DNA from: Reticulascus tulasneorum
Lineage: Eukaryota > Ascomycota > Sordariomycetes > Glomerellales > Reticulascaceae
Reading direction: 5' to 3'
DNA: 64,000 nucleotides
NCBI GenBank assembly: GCA_001557505.1
Contig: LSAX01000007.1
Span: 1,364,001 to 1,428,000 of the forward strand
Shown here: positions 21,484-33,870 of the stretch, piece by piece
Layout of the letters: each line of letters starts with the position of its first letter
Position numbering within the stretch: position 1 is the stretch's first letter
Translations under genes and position numbers: made by a program
Notes under the pieces: model-generated
What the model saw: only the letters and a program-made list of their open reading frames with translations
The model's database searches: none
What the model was told of the DNA's origin: nothing

Positions 21484-24400
21484 AGGAAGTGGTAAGGCGG
21501 GAAAAGCGGAAGGGGGAGCGAAAGGGGAGAAAAGGGAAACCAGGACCTCGCAGCGAGCGAGTGAGAGTGGGTAGGACAGCAGCAGTCAGGCAGGCAGGCG
21601 GAGAAGAGCGAGTGAGGGCAGATTGATTGATTTGATTGATTGAGGTTGCAATGCCGCTGGGTCTCTTAGTCCGTCTCAGCTGGGCTGGCTGGCCGCGCTG
21701 CGCAAAAAAAACGAGAGGGAAAAGGTGGGAAAAGAGTAAGAAAATAGAACGGGGTGGGTGGGCGCTTCGATTCAGGCCGCCTTCTGGGATTAAAGATGTG
21801 CAGGCGCGGGATGGGGTTGGGTTTCTCTGCTTGCTTGCTTGCTGTTGCAACTGCTGCTTGCTGCTGCACAGGCGTCTCGTCTCTTTGGGGGGGAGACGGA
21901 CTTGAGGAGGACCAGGACGAGGACGAGGAGGGGGAGAATGTGCGAGGAGAGCGGGAGCAGTGGTGCGGGTTTGGGCCTGCGGTCGCGCAGGAGTTCTGGA
22001 TCCGGGTGGTGGTGGCTGATGATCGCGCCAGAAGCTGACGGCACTAATGATTTTGGCAGTGTAAGGCTGAGAGGCCTAACTAGGCGAGAGCGAGGAGACT
22101 GAGCAAAAGTCAAGGGCGACAGTCAGAAAAAAGAACCCCGGGGGGGTGGGTTGGTGCATGTGCTGGCACACTCGCAGGACAGGACCGGGCTTGGTGATGT
22201 TGGAAAAAGAATAGGGCGGCGGTGCAGTGTGGAGTAAGAGTCGATCCCTTTGTTTCCCTGTGAAAGTCGCCGTACGGGCTCTCTCACTGCTAGTACCCTG
22301 CCATTCATTCGCAAGACGAAACAAAGCGGTCGATGGACATGCTCGCTCATTCATACTATGCTGCCATTCCGCACTGGATATGTACGTGAGATACTTAGCT
22401 TAGGTGTCTTGGGGTAGGACTGGCTGGGCTGCTTGGGGGGTGGATAGCAAATGCAAGACTGATGGCGATTGGGATGGAGGATGGGATGACAGTGCGGTCC
22501 AATGCAACGGCGGGGTGGTGGCCAAAGAATCGACCTTTGCTGGGGTGTCTGTTTGGAACGTCAAGATCGAGTCCTCCAATATACCCTTTCTCCTCGTATC
22601 TGACACTCATCAAGGACCCCTTGAACGTCTCCCCAGGCTGCTTTCCCGACCATGCGGATCCTCCAAGACTGTAACAGGTCCGTAGATGGCGTCCGCCGAA
22701 GGACCAGGACTTGTCCTGAATCAAGACTTCATCACTTCAAACACCTATGTATGCGCCCCAGCTAAACTCACTGGCCCTCAATACACACCCACCCATGTGG
22801 GATGATGCACGTGCCCGCAAGAGGCTGAGGCCGTCTCCAGGGTAAGGTTTGCACGTTGGAGCCCAAACGAAGTCCTTGGGTGGGAACTCGTTCCACGCAG
22901 GACTTTTTTTTGGCGTAGGACTTTCATTGCCGCTCCACACAGTCAGTCAGTCAGTCCGCCCACCCACTGCGATCTCCTCCCCGCCACCAAAGGACGCCGG
23001 TGCAGGTGAGCACTTCACATGTGGCCTGGGATGTGACCAAAAAAACCACTCTACTTGCCCAGCCGTGGTCTTATTTGTCAGAAGCTGCTATCTAAGGTAG
23101 TGATAGGCAAAGGAGTATTCGAGAACGAGATTCCTCTTCCGGATCGCCACGTTCACATCTCGTCCATGCGATTTCGTATGTACTGGCCAGTTGATTCCAT
23201 GAGGTGGCTCGCTTCTGCTTATCTTGGGTTGCTATCTTCATAGTATAATGCCCCATAAGCAAGATACGATATAGCCCCCCAGTCTCGGGTTCAAAGTACC
23301 TTTGCCTCCAGAAGATCACTACTTGTGCAAAGCTTCCGATACCCCGCCAGATTGTGGTCCCTTCATAGGTACCCCTCAATCGTAGCTCGCAGTGGTTCTC
23401 GACCTGTATTCTCGCAGCATGATGGCAGAGAATGCCTTTCTGAAAGTATATCCGGGAAAGCTTGGCTACACCGCAGAACGTAATTAATTGAAGAAAAAAG
23501 AAGTCGATCACTACGGGTCTGGAAACACGAGATGCTTCTTGGCCAGCCTAAGGAAGTGGCCGGGGTGAGTGTAGCTATAGCAGCTTGTCCCGAGAGTTTG
23601 ATAGATGTCCCCACCGAGCTTCGATGAGAATGATTGACATCAAGAAAGCCCTACCTGCGTCATTCTGCGCTTCGTATCATGGAATGCACAGTAGGTTATC
23701 CCAAGACACTGTGCAGCAATTCAGTTCCCGAGCCCCAAATCCCCATTTTTGCCCTGGCGGTGCGAGACTTTGGGGGGATCCAGATCGGGGCTTCAAGCAA
23801 AAGCCGGCGGCCTGCAAATTAAGTGTGCAGCGAGGCTTAGCCATGCTGTGCCTCGGCGACTTCTCATAGGCTCATGCAGTAACCCCCAGGTCCTTGCACA
23901 CCTCTGAGCCAGCCGCCAACTGCTCAGCCGCACTTCTCGGGGGTCAAAATTAGTTTAGCAAACTGATGCCGGGCTTGATGCGAGACACAGTCAGATTGGG
24001 GGTCCCGACTTGACTAGTTAGGTGCTGGATACGACCGGCGCCGAGTTCCACCGGGTCCCGTCAGCACCGGGGGCGCAAGACCTTTTCTTGATTGGAGAAT
24101 CATCTCGAGACGGGGGACTTCGCCTTGGTATCAGCTTATTCTTAAGAAGGCAGTAGCCCAGATATCATCCGGGAGCTGCCCTCCCGGCTCCTTCTTTCCT
24201 CGATCCTGGAAGTTCGCCGACGAGCGAATCCGTGGTTTGTCTTGCCACGGCCAGGGCAGACCTTTGCCTTGCAATGTGAGTGAAAGTGCAACAAGAAACC
24301 TTCGGCGTAACATTTGATTCGGCCGACAAGCGATACCGGTCCAGGACAAAAGACCACGAGTTTCATCGGAATTGCTACGGTACAAGACCAAACATTTGGT

Positions 24401-25583
24401 TTATCTTCCTGGCACTGAAGTACAAGTGGACCCAAGAACCCAGCTTGTTGGCTGGCCGAAACAGAAAGATCTTGATACGGATCACGATTGTCCAGGAGGA
24501 GGCCTGCGGGCTTCTGAGCCGATCGAGTAGCAGGAGTGCCGAAGTCGATGGTGGAAGAACCGGTGGTCGCGATGACATCACGTCAAGGGCCACGATACAT
24601 AGGTAGGAAGATGTCGCGTAGGATTACCAGCAACATTTCGAAGGTATCTGGTCTTCATAATCATTGCCGAATGGCGGGTATGCAGTATCAGGCACTCAAG
24701 TGAGAAAGATACTCCAGGATTGTGTTCCCCAGCCATAGGTACAAGCTCCCGTCGCAGCCGAGCTTGAGGTTTATCGCATCAGCATTCGGTGATTCCAGCC
24801 TTAATGCCATTGAAGCAGGTTCTGCGTAGCTTGAAGGTTTCTAGTTGATGATGCCTCTGGCATGAGGGAGAATATCAATATTAATGCAAACCTTGATAGC
24901 AACCCCCAACGTCAGATTGCCCCCCAAGGGAGGTGCCGCGAACAACTGTTTAGAATGCCAGTTCAGCGCCCTGCACTCCAGTCGAAGTAGTGCCACGATG
25001 CATTCCCGTCGTGGAACCCTTCGAGGGACGGCAGGGAGATATTATTGACACATTGCCTTTGGTGGTTGGCGAGATGGCGATGTGGTTGGTTCCCCAAAAC
25101 GAGAGGTGGGGAATCCTCTCCCCGCCCTATCCCAAAGTTTCGCGTAGGAGGGGGGGGCACTAATCAATGCGGCCCAGCCACGGCTGCACCCCCTAATGTT
25201 AAATGTATCGAGGGATGCCTACTTTGGGACAGTTCTCACTTAGTTCAGGGGTCCCACAGCAAGCAACATCAGCCCAGCTACATGCCTATGCTTCCTAAGC
25301 ATATTACGTTCCTAGGAATTGAGATCTCCTGCATCCAAAGGGAGAAATATTTTAACCCTCAAATGCTGCCGTGACATGAGGACGACACGCCAAGTTATTG
25401 CGCCAAAGAACACCCTTGATGCTGAGACAGCTCTGATGTCAGTCCTCAAATAGAACGATAGCTGTCCTCCTGCTTACTCCGACCAACCGAACGACTGCTC
25501 GGACCTGCTCGACATTCCGAGACCATCAATTCTCTACCACGCAGCAGCCCTTGTCGACAGAACGGGCGCTTAACGATATCGAA
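21484..25583. other. Gene-free divergent interval, 4.1 kb
   Basis: Between the Hsp70-like gene (minus) and the MFSD5-like gene (plus). It contains short simple repeats, such as a GATT repeat at about 21622-21645 and a CAGT repeat at about 22941-22957. ORFs of up to about 140 codons (for example 23092-23511, minus) lack domains. I looked for tRNA and 5S rRNA box sequences and saw none. It may hold long promoters, non-coding transcripts or eroded repeats. Confidence 0.5.
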
Positions 25584-27088
25584 ATGTCGTTCTACCAGCT
25601 GAATCTTGCGGTCTTTGCTGCCGGCAATGGATTCCTCCTGTACCGACAATACAATAACCAGAAGGAGACGGCCGAGAAGGAGATAAAGCAGGAGCAGGAA
25701 GATGACACGGAAGTCGGAGAGGATGGAGAGGTTGAGAATCAGCATCTTCTTCAACCCGCCGAGACTCAGGCTGCGGTCAGGCAGTTCCAGCTGGAATTCT
25801 TCCCTGTCTACGCTCTCGCAGTAGCCGCGGACTGGTTGCAGGTACTGGGCACCCGAGAGATCCATGATTATAACGATAGTTGCTAACATCATTGGCTTCA
25901 GGGACCGCACATCTACGCAATTTACAAGTACGAGAAGAACATCCCTGAAAAGGTGGTCGCAGCTCTGTATGCTGCAGGCTTCATCTCCGGCGCGTTTTCT
26001 GCTTCGTTCGCGGGCGAACTTGCCGACCGCTATGGCCGTCGCCTCGCCTGCCTGGTGTATTGTCTGGCGTATGCGCTCACGTGCCTGACAATGCTCTCAG
26101 ACAACCTGTTTATCCTCTTTCTCGGGCGACTGTTTGGAGGAGTCGCGACAACGTTACTCTACAGTGTTTTTGAAGCATGGCTGATCACCGAGTATCATCA
26201 ACGAGGGCTATCAAACTCGAGCCTGAAGCTGGGAACCGTCTTCGGGAACATGACGACGCTGAGCTGCATTGTCGCCATCGTGTCAGGTATCGTCGGCGAC
26301 ATGCTGGTCGGATTCTTCGGTGCCAGAGTGTGGCCGTTCCTGGCCAGTGTGGTGTGTTCCATTGGTGCTGCGTGCCTGATTTCCAAGACCTGGAAGGAGA
26401 ATTACGGCACCATGCAGAGCCAGCAGACGTCGTTGGCGGACTTGAAGAGCGGGATTCTCACTATACTGGGCGACAAGCGGATCATATCGCTGGGGCTTAC
26501 ATCAACCTTCTTTGAGGGCACGATGTACCTCTTCGTATTCTTCTGGTCTGCAGCGCTGAAAAGTGCTAGGAGCCAGTCAGGCTCTGACGAAGAGCTGCCT
26601 TTCGGGCTCATCTTCTCAAGCTTCATGTGCGCCATGATGGCGGGGTCTGCATTCTTCTCGCTCTACTCGCCTTCTCACAACAAGGAGACAACATCTTTCA
26701 TCCTCATGATTGTTGTTCTCGCTGTCAGTTGCAGCTTATCCGGTGCTGTAATGCTCCAGAACGAGAAGCTCCTGTTCTGGACGCTGTGCATAATCGAGGG
26801 ATGCATTGGAGCGTACTTCCCGAGCATGTCTTACCTGAAAAGTCAGGTAGTCGAAGACGGTGTCCGAGGGAGAGTGTACAGTATCCTGAGACTCCCTTTG
26901 AACGTATTTGTCGTGGTGGCGCACAGCCTGGACCAAGAAGGTATGCAACTCGTTTCCAAGAAGAATGAGAACGGTTAAACTAACTGGATTCCACCTTAGG
27001 CGACGGACACAGAAACACGGTGTTCATGACCTGTGCTGCTTTATTGATGATGTCGTTCTTCATTATCAAAAGGATCTTCCAGGCATGA
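25584..27088 (+). CDS. MFSD5-like major facilitator (molybdate-anion transporter type)
   Basis: Three exons: 25584-25841, 25902-26940 and 27000-27088 (introns of 60 and 59 bases); 461 aa. The join of exons 1 and 2 makes ADWLQGPHIYAIYKYE, the signature of the MFSD5/MOT2 group. A second marker is ELADRYGRR, the loop 2-3 motif of major facilitators. About eleven to twelve hydrophobic spans are visible, with a soluble acidic insert at about 30-65. Animal and algal relatives take up molybdate; this function is inferred from family only. The third exon supplies the last transmembrane span and is needed to complete the protein. Confidence 0.88.
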
Positions 27089-29201
27089 AAAGTTTGAGGC
27101 ATACGGGGTTCGGTACTCGGAAGGGGGGCTTGATAAAAACATAAAAGCATCGAAGGGTGATTGAGGAAACGGATGTAGACGGCGTTGGAGTTTTAGTTCT
27201 AGACCAGACCTTGCATTGGGTGCCAATCCTATTGCTGTTCAAGCTGTTCACTAAGAGGCATCACGCGATCCCCCTTGTGGGAATTTTGATGAAATTATGT
27301 CCCCGGCAAAAACGAGATTCGACAACCGGGTTTTGCGATATTGCCGCCAACCAGATGCCGGGAACAACCATTGTCATTCGGGACCCCATGGACATGGGCA
27401 CTTGGACGCAAGGACGCTGGGAGGTTTCATCTCGTGATACCTTGACCTCTCACTAATTGACTGCCCTTGTTCTTTCTTCTTTGCTCTACACCGATTGTTT
27501 CACTGGAACCTCATCCCAAATACCATCTCCAATTGAGTTCAGCAAAAGCCATAATTAGTAGTACACCGACTTGTCTGCTGAGATCCAATCGTCAGACCCT
27601 GTTCTCATGTTCTTCATCCATCCCCCCCCCCAGTCTCCCCACCACCTGACCCTCTTGCGGGGACCCTGCCGCTGTGATATCCGACCCCGATTTCCGGTAC
27701 ACCACCAATCTCTCTGGTCCTCCACTAATACCTGCCATCTTATGCAAGGGAATCCCGCATTTACGAAGAAGCGAAAAAGACAAAAGGGCTTGGACCGGCG
27801 AAACATTCGGGTCGCCGCAATTTCTGCAATATTTCTCCTCCCTTTCGTTATTCTGGTTCTTCTCTTCTTCACTTGGTCCAGTTACTTGATTGTGATATCA
27901 GCCGGGCGATCGACAACCTCGAGATCTGGTTATCGGCCGCCAATTGACCTCGAGCCGCACACCAACCCACCTTTTTCGTACCGCTAGCCAGTGTGGAAAC
28001 CCTGGAACGGACCTGCGACGGCACCACCACCAGTGACTTAGAAGAGTCTGGAAACACCAGATCCTGCTTTAACGCTCCTGGAATGGTTGCATTTGCCCCC
28101 ATGACATCGGTCTGCATGTGCTAGATTCAAACTGCTGTTTCGCTGGAAAGCCGCAGCATTTAATATCGGCCGGCAACCCGACGCCCATCACGATCGACTT
28201 TTGTCTATTTTCTCCCCTCAATCGCCCTCGCCAAATCGCTTCGGCGTGCCCTCCAGGGTTACTTGCTTAGTCCATGACCTCATTGGGAGACCCCAGTGTC
28301 ACACACACTGATACATACGTGCCGTTAACGCTACTCATCACGCCGTGGACCGACTTCCCCAAGCGAACAAGCCAGTTGTTTCTCGGCCAAATAGTGGCCC
28401 CTCGACCCTCCTCCAAACCGTCACCGTGTGGTCCTACGCCCTGGGAGGAGGCGCCAAGTGGCGCCCGACAACTACTTACCGCAAGGAGCAAGTTTGCGTA
28501 GGGGACGAAGACGAGGAGTTGCTGGTGTCAAAGGCGGGTCATTACAAGCTGCATCCCTCGGGCTTTCCGCCGTTCTATGGCCTGTGGCCAGTGGGGTTTT
28601 TAGTGGTGGTCTTAGTAAGTTCAAGTTTTTGTCGCTCTCCCACACATCAGTCAGTCCCCCCATCTCGGTCTGCATCCGCACAACGGTCGAGACGAGTCAC
28701 TGGGGAATACGCGGGAGGAAGAGCGGTGGGAAATGGCGGGCTCGGTGAAAGCCGCCACAGGGCCAATGGCAATGAGGCATTTCTCTAGCTCCCAGGTTCC
28801 CCGCATGACCGCTGCCAATCCAGAGTGCGTTGCCCCAGTGGCCCCAAGAGAACGCCACCCCAGCCAGCGCCCGCTATTTTTCCTTTGCCTTTAGGGTGCT
28901 TAGGCGCCCCCCTCTCAGGCGTTGGCCCGGTCTTTCGTCACACTGAGCTGTTCCTACCTCACCTTGCACTAAATTCCCAGGAATGGGCTTGTTGGAACCA
29001 CACCACTGACTGCAGGATCGTCAGCTTTCCCAGCTTCTCCTCCGTGACGCCAAGCTCCAGCTTCATTCTTCCCTTTTATTCCCTTCACATCTTATCCTCC
29101 CGCGGCCTTTCTTCTCTCCCTCCGCCCAAATCTATCAGGAACCCGTCTGCGAGAATCCCGCTCCCTTTCCTACCTCCCCGCCCACCTCCAGACCCCTCAC
29201 G
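27089..29201. other. Intergenic, 2.1 kb, upstream of hexokinase
   Basis: Between the MFSD5-like gene and the hexokinase start. It contains one small membrane-type ORF (27742-27987, listed separately) and a pyrimidine-rich leader at about 29000-29200. Nothing else supported. Confidence 0.5.
27742..27987 (+). CDS. Possible small single-pass membrane protein
   Basis: An 81-codon ORF that I do not recognise. It has a basic N-terminus (KKRKRQKG), one strong hydrophobic span (about residues 22-50) and a polar, Pro-containing tail ending PPFSYR. The charge pattern fits a membrane protein with its N-terminus in the cytosol. The open frame extends upstream without a better start. It may equally be chance or part of a spliced gene whose other exons I could not find. 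Confidence 0.3.
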   Translation: MQGNPAFTKKRKRQKGLDRRNIRVAAISAIFLLPFVILVLLFFTWSSYLIVISAGRSTTSRSGYRPPIDLEPHTNPPFSYR

Positions 29202-31054
29202 ATGGCCCTGGAGGCAGAAACAAAGCGAGTTGTCTCGGAGTTCGACTTCACCGACAATCATGTGAACAAGGCCGTGAAGGAATTCCTTCACCAGATGGGT
29301 ATGTCTACCATCCTGTAGTTTCCCGTCCTTCGAACAATTGAATTGACCCATCGCCATCGCAGACGAGGGCTTGCAAAAGGACGGTACCAGCTTGAGCCAG
29401 ATCCCGACCTACGTCACTGGAGTGCCCAATGGAACCGAAAAGGTAGGAAATTCTCCCCCAGATGCGAATGGCCCCGCGATTCAACAATCATGTGGCTTAC
29501 AATTGATTTCAGGGTCTGTATCTTGCTGTAGACTTGGGCGGGACAAATTTCCGTGTCTGTTCAGTTCAGCTCAACGGCGATACGACATTCAACCTCACCT
29601 TCAGCAAGGTCGCAATCCCGAAGGAGCTCATGGTGGCAAAGACCGCCCAGGAACTATTCGCATTTTTAGCCAAACAGATCGAGAAGTTTTTGAAGGAGCA
29701 CCACAGAGACCACTTCGAAAAGCACACCCGGCGCCGAGCTACCGTCAGCACACCAGACGGCTATCGCGACGAACATGTTTTCCGCTTGGGCTTCACTTTC
29801 AGCTTCCCGGTCCAGCAGCTAGGAATTAACAAGGGGAACCTGATCCGGTGGACGAAGGGATTCGACATCCCCGATGCCATTGGAAAGGACGTCTGCGCAT
29901 TGCTGCAGATTGAGATCGACAAGCTTCGCTTGCCCGTCAGGGTCGCCGCTCTGGTGAATGATACCGTTGGAACTCTAATGGCGAGATCGTACACCTCGAG
30001 TGGCAAGCAGGGTTCCATCCTTGGAGCCATTTTTGGTACTGGAACCAACGGAGCTTACACGGAGAAGCTCTCCAACATCAAGAAACCCTTATCGGGCGAA
30101 TATGACAAGAGCACTGGAGAGATGGTGGTGAACACCGAATGGGGCTCTTTCGATAACCAATTGAATGTCTTGCCCACAACACCGTGGGACACATCTCTGG
30201 ACAAGGCGAGCGTCAACCCTGGTATCCAGATGTTCGAGAAGCGGGTCTCGGGCATGTTCTTGGGCGAAATCGTCAGACTTACTATTCTCGATATGGTCCA
30301 GAATGATAAGATTTCGCTCTTCAAAGACGTCAACTCTAGCTTCAACGACTGGCAATCGACCACCAATATTAGTCCCCAGTCCGGCCTATTCAAGCCGTGG
30401 TCGGTAGATAGTGCTATCATGTCCGTCGCTGCCGCGGACAACACTCCTGAGTTGTCAACTCTCCGGCAGGAGCTGGAGGCTATCTATCACGTTTATACCC
30501 CTTCGCTTGAGGATGCTCAAGCGTTCAAAGCTGTTGCAGGCGCAGTTGGACGACGCTCCGCACGGCTTTCCGCCGTTGCCATTGCCGCCATTGTACTGCA
30601 ATCGGGCAAGCTGAATGACCCTAATGAGGAAGTAATTGATATTGGTGTGGATGGCAGTCTGGTTGAACATTATCCGTTCTTCCGCGACATGATATACGAG
30701 GCTCTGCGAGTCATTGACGGCATTGGCCCCAAGGGTGCTGACAAGATCCGAATTGGCATTGCCAAGGATGGCAGCGGTGTTGGCGCTGCATTGATTGCCC
30801 TGGTTGCTGCAGGCATGGAGAAGAACACCGACGTCTTGAGTGTTCTGCGGGAAGATATCAAGCGAGAGCTTGAAAACATCCCATCATCCAGTAAGTAGCT
30901 TCGCCCATCCCACTGCTCTGATCGAGGCCTGTTTGCTAACTCGTGCCGCGCAGGGGAGGAGTACTCGGTCTCAAATATCAACACGGCATTGGCGGTCGGC
31001 GGCGTTATTGGCATTGCTGCGATTGCTGCTCTATGGTGGTCTCGACGACAATGA
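29202..31054 (+). CDS. Atypical hexokinase with C-terminal membrane anchor
   Basis: Four exons: 29202-29298, 29363-29442, 29513-30890 and 30954-31054 (introns of 64, 70 and 63 bases); 551 aa. ATP-dependent hexose phosphorylation is the family reaction. Visible motifs: LAVDLGGTNFRVC (phosphate 1, about 63-75), RWTKGFDIP, ALVNDTVGTLMARSY with the catalytic Asp, FGTGTNGAY and TEWGSFDN. The last exon adds a hydrophobic span (about 528-547) followed by SRRQ, a typical tail anchor that ordinary fungal hexokinases lack. An insert before GFTFSFP is Arg-rich. Aspergillus has a mitochondria-associated atypical hexokinase (HxkC), and this protein may be its counterpart. A plain ORF stops at 30898, before the anchor, so splicing decides the localisation. 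Confidence 0.92.
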
Positions 31055-31397
31055 TGCATTGATGGGAAAATGGGATTGATTTGCATGATGCTTTGGGAGT
31101 TGGTCGACTAGCTAGCGCTACAGCTCTGTACACTTTTGCTGGAGTAGTGTCACGCATACGTTGACTTTTGTTAATAACATCTGATGCACAGTTCTCTCCG
31201 ATATCTGTGGTGGTGAGGCAATCCAGCCGTTCCAACCTCTAAGTGACATCTAGTTTTACCACATTCCGAAGCCAGGTTGCCCCATTCACCCTGTGGACTC
31301 ACCCGGCCTATAGTTATGTTCAATACGTCCCAAGCATTTACAGAATGCCAAAACTCCGGCCACAAAACATCCGTTCATGACTGATGGGCCTTTCAGC
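31055..31397. other. Convergent intergenic region (hexokinase / acetyltransferase)
   Basis: 343 bases of 3' flank; no gene seen. Confidence 0.6.
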
Positions 31398-32483
31398 CTA
31401 GCTTCCAAAAGCAGCAGCAGGATAAGCCCTTTCTTTCTTTTTCCTCGCCATCGAGCTACTCCTCGAGCTCGCCTCAGAACCGCCATTGCTTTTCGGCGGC
31501 GCAAGCTTGCCTGGCGCCATATCGGAAGGCAAGTCATTCCACTCCATCTCCGCGCGCTTGTTCTGGAACGACAGCTCCGAAGCTGTCCGCGATGGCAGGT
31601 CGGGGCGAGCCCCCATTGGTGGTCCCGTCATTGAGGGCAGATTGGCCACAGCCGCTGTTGTGCTGAGAGGTGGACTTGATGTCCTGGTAGACGCGGGATG
31701 AGATGTTGGCAGGGAGCTACGTATGGTGGGAAGCACTAGCTCTCTGCGAACAATCCACGCCGTATCCGGTCGAAGCTTCAGGTAGTATCCAAATTTCGGC
31801 TCGCCGTAGCGCGTGAAGCCTCGCGCAGTATACCACCGCATGCCCTCGTCGTTCGCAGTCCACACGTGTGCAAAGACGCTACGCACATTCAGATCCGGAT
31901 CTGCCACCGCAGCGGCCACGATCTCGTCCACCGCCAATGCTGCCATGCCGAAGGAACGGTACGGCGAGAGCAAGCATAGCGACCGGATATACAGCGCATG
32001 CTCTTTTGTGTCGCTCCCGTAGACGGACTCGGACGGCGACGGCTGGATACAGCAGACCACCCCACCAACGACCTTCGGCTCCTCCCGCGGGTCCGCCCAG
32101 GTTATAACCCGCGAGTAGGTGCCGGAGATGGCGGGGTCGAGGACTTGAGCGTAGAAAGAGTCTGGGTATGCCACGGGCAGGAGGAGGGCGTTGATGCGCC
32201 GGAGTGGTTGGATGTCTCTCTCGGTTATGTTGCGGATGGCCGCTTGGCGGGGCAGCAGGGTTGATGATGCTGGTGGGCCCCGTGCGATTCGCGACTGCGA
32301 GAGGGGATTCTCTGGGCTCGCAGCCAGCGTTGCGACTGGTGGAGGAGCATTGGTCTCGGAGTGAGGATTCTCGGTCGCGTTCTTCGGTAGAGATGGGGGA
32401 GGGGCGTAGTTTGGTTGCCGAGGCTGAAAGAACGACTTGATGGAAAGCTGCGAGGGCTTTGGGGTTGTTGAGGGGAGCGACAT
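31398..32483 (-). CDS. Naa50-like GNAT acetyltransferase with N-terminal PIP box
   Basis: Single exon, 361 aa. Residues about 83-238 are a GNAT fold closest to Naa50: LRRINALLLPVAYPDSFY matches the Naa50 substrate-side helix, and YRSFGMA (R176-x-x-G179-x-A181) is the acetyl-CoA loop after LYIRSLCLLSP. Naa50 acetylates protein N-termini and, in animals and plants, supports sister-chromatid cohesion and growth. The first 80 residues are disordered but contain QLSIKSFF (12-19), a canonical PCNA-interacting (PIP) motif. The C-terminal 100 residues are Ser/Thr/Pro-rich with a basic RKKKER near the end. Naa50 proteins are usually about 170 aa, so both tails are additions. Partner and substrate are inferred only. 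Confidence 0.8.
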   Translation of the reverse strand: MSLPSTTPKPSQLSIKSFFQPRQPNYAPPPSLPKNATENPHSETNAPPPVATLAASPENPLSQSRIARGPPASSTLLPRQAAIRNITERDIQPLRRINALLLPVAYPDSFYAQVLDPAISGTYSRVITWADPREEPKVVGGVVCCIQPSPSESVYGSDTKEHALYIRSLCLLSPYRSFGMAALAVDEIVAAAVADPDLNVRSVFAHVWTANDEGMRWYTARGFTRYGEPKFGYYLKLRPDTAWIVRRELVLPTIRSSLPTSHPASTRTSSPPLSTTAAVANLPSMTGPPMGARPDLPSRTASELSFQNKRAEMEWNDLPSDMAPGKLAPPKSNGGSEASSRSSSMARKKKERAYPAAAFGS

Positions 32484-33870
32484 GACCAGTTTGTTCGAGA
32501 TGGAAGCGTGTGACGGAGAAGAAGAAAAATTAAAGAAATGTACGGGTCTGGTTATTGAAGAAGTGCGGCCCGCATGACGAAGATGATGACGAAGAGGTAT
32601 TCAAATCGACGGTATGAAGGTTACCATCACGACCGTATTGCCCCCCCAGAAGGAACTGGAATGGTCGATTATCTGGCAAGTTTAAGGTAGGGTAGTTTCA
32701 ACTCGCATTAAACCACACTCCTCTGATGTCCACTAAAAATACGGGCGGGAGCGGCCCCACACTGAGGATGGTCACAGCTGTGTGGTTCCATCCGAAAACG
32801 AACCGGCACCCCCCCTAATTAGAAATCTCATCCTCTGTACAAGATTTAAATCAGGGGATCGAGGGATGGGGCCGATGGCCTGTAGCCAAGGCGGTGAGGG
32901 TACCCATTTCTGCCGGAGACTTTCGCCCTAATCGGTCTAATTCAGGCACATGCATGCGCTGTAAGTGTGAACAGAGGCTGATGGATCTGGATCCAGACCG
33001 AAGAGCCGGGGCGAGCATTTTCCCATTCTACCACACACCCCAGATCAGATGTATGTATGTAGGTATGTACCATCCATGCCTGACTAGTTAATTAGGTACC
33101 CCCGTTTCCTATTACAAACACAGCCAACCTTTTTGCCGAGACTGGTGATTGTTGCAGCGCATTTGCTTGTGCCTTTCTTTTTGCGGTGGTGTGCTTTTGC
33201 CTTCTGCTTAGTTAGGGGGTAAATAATTGCTAGCTGCCTAGGTAGGTGTCCAACTGCTAATTCGGGTACCTAACTCAGCAGGCTGCGGGTGCTGATGAAT
33301 TCAAAGTGAACTGAACACGATTTGGAACGATCCGATCGACATCCCAGGAACTTCGGGCATCAGCCAGCAATTCCTTGCCCATCCCCTTGATCAATCAGCA
33401 AAAAAACAATCGGATTGATTTCTCCCAGCAAGCGGTCGCCTATCCACATTTTGGCTTCCAAGAATTCTCCCTTTTTCCCCCGGCGCCTTCCCTCTCCATT
33501 GTCGCCGCCGAAAACAATGGTGAGCTGAGATTAATCTTCGAGCCTTGCCTGGTAGAAGAGCACGAGGCTTCAAACCCTTTTTTTCCCGACCTTACCTTAT
33601 TCCATCATCCCTCTATACGCAAGGTCCCGAAACTTTTTTTTGTCTTTTACCCTTGCTCGGCTGCTCGACCTCAACTCACCAAACCCCCCTCGTCCGGGTG
33701 GCACCTTTTTCTAAGTTACCGTTTTCGTTACCTTACCTTACCTGCCTGCCCGTCGCCATTCGGATTCCGCAAGCCCTTGCACACACCCACGGAGCTTCAC
33801 TCTTTTGGGGCTGCCGGACCATCTCACCCTCACCTCAGCCTTTGCACCACCTGTCCGGCGGAACGCTCAA
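32484..33870. promoter_or_regulatory. Divergent intergenic region, 1.4 kb
   Basis: Holds the promoters of the Naa50-like and Sgf11-like genes. It contains short GTAT and TAGGTA/GGTACC-type repeats (about 33050-33260) and pyrimidine-rich leader sequence up to 33870. A 186-codon ORF (33375-33935) overlapping the Sgf11-like start is low-complexity and is not credited. Confidence 0.5.

Noticed and set aside
31052..31240. Minus-strand ORFs opposite the hexokinase 3' end
   Set aside because: Short antisense frames without features.
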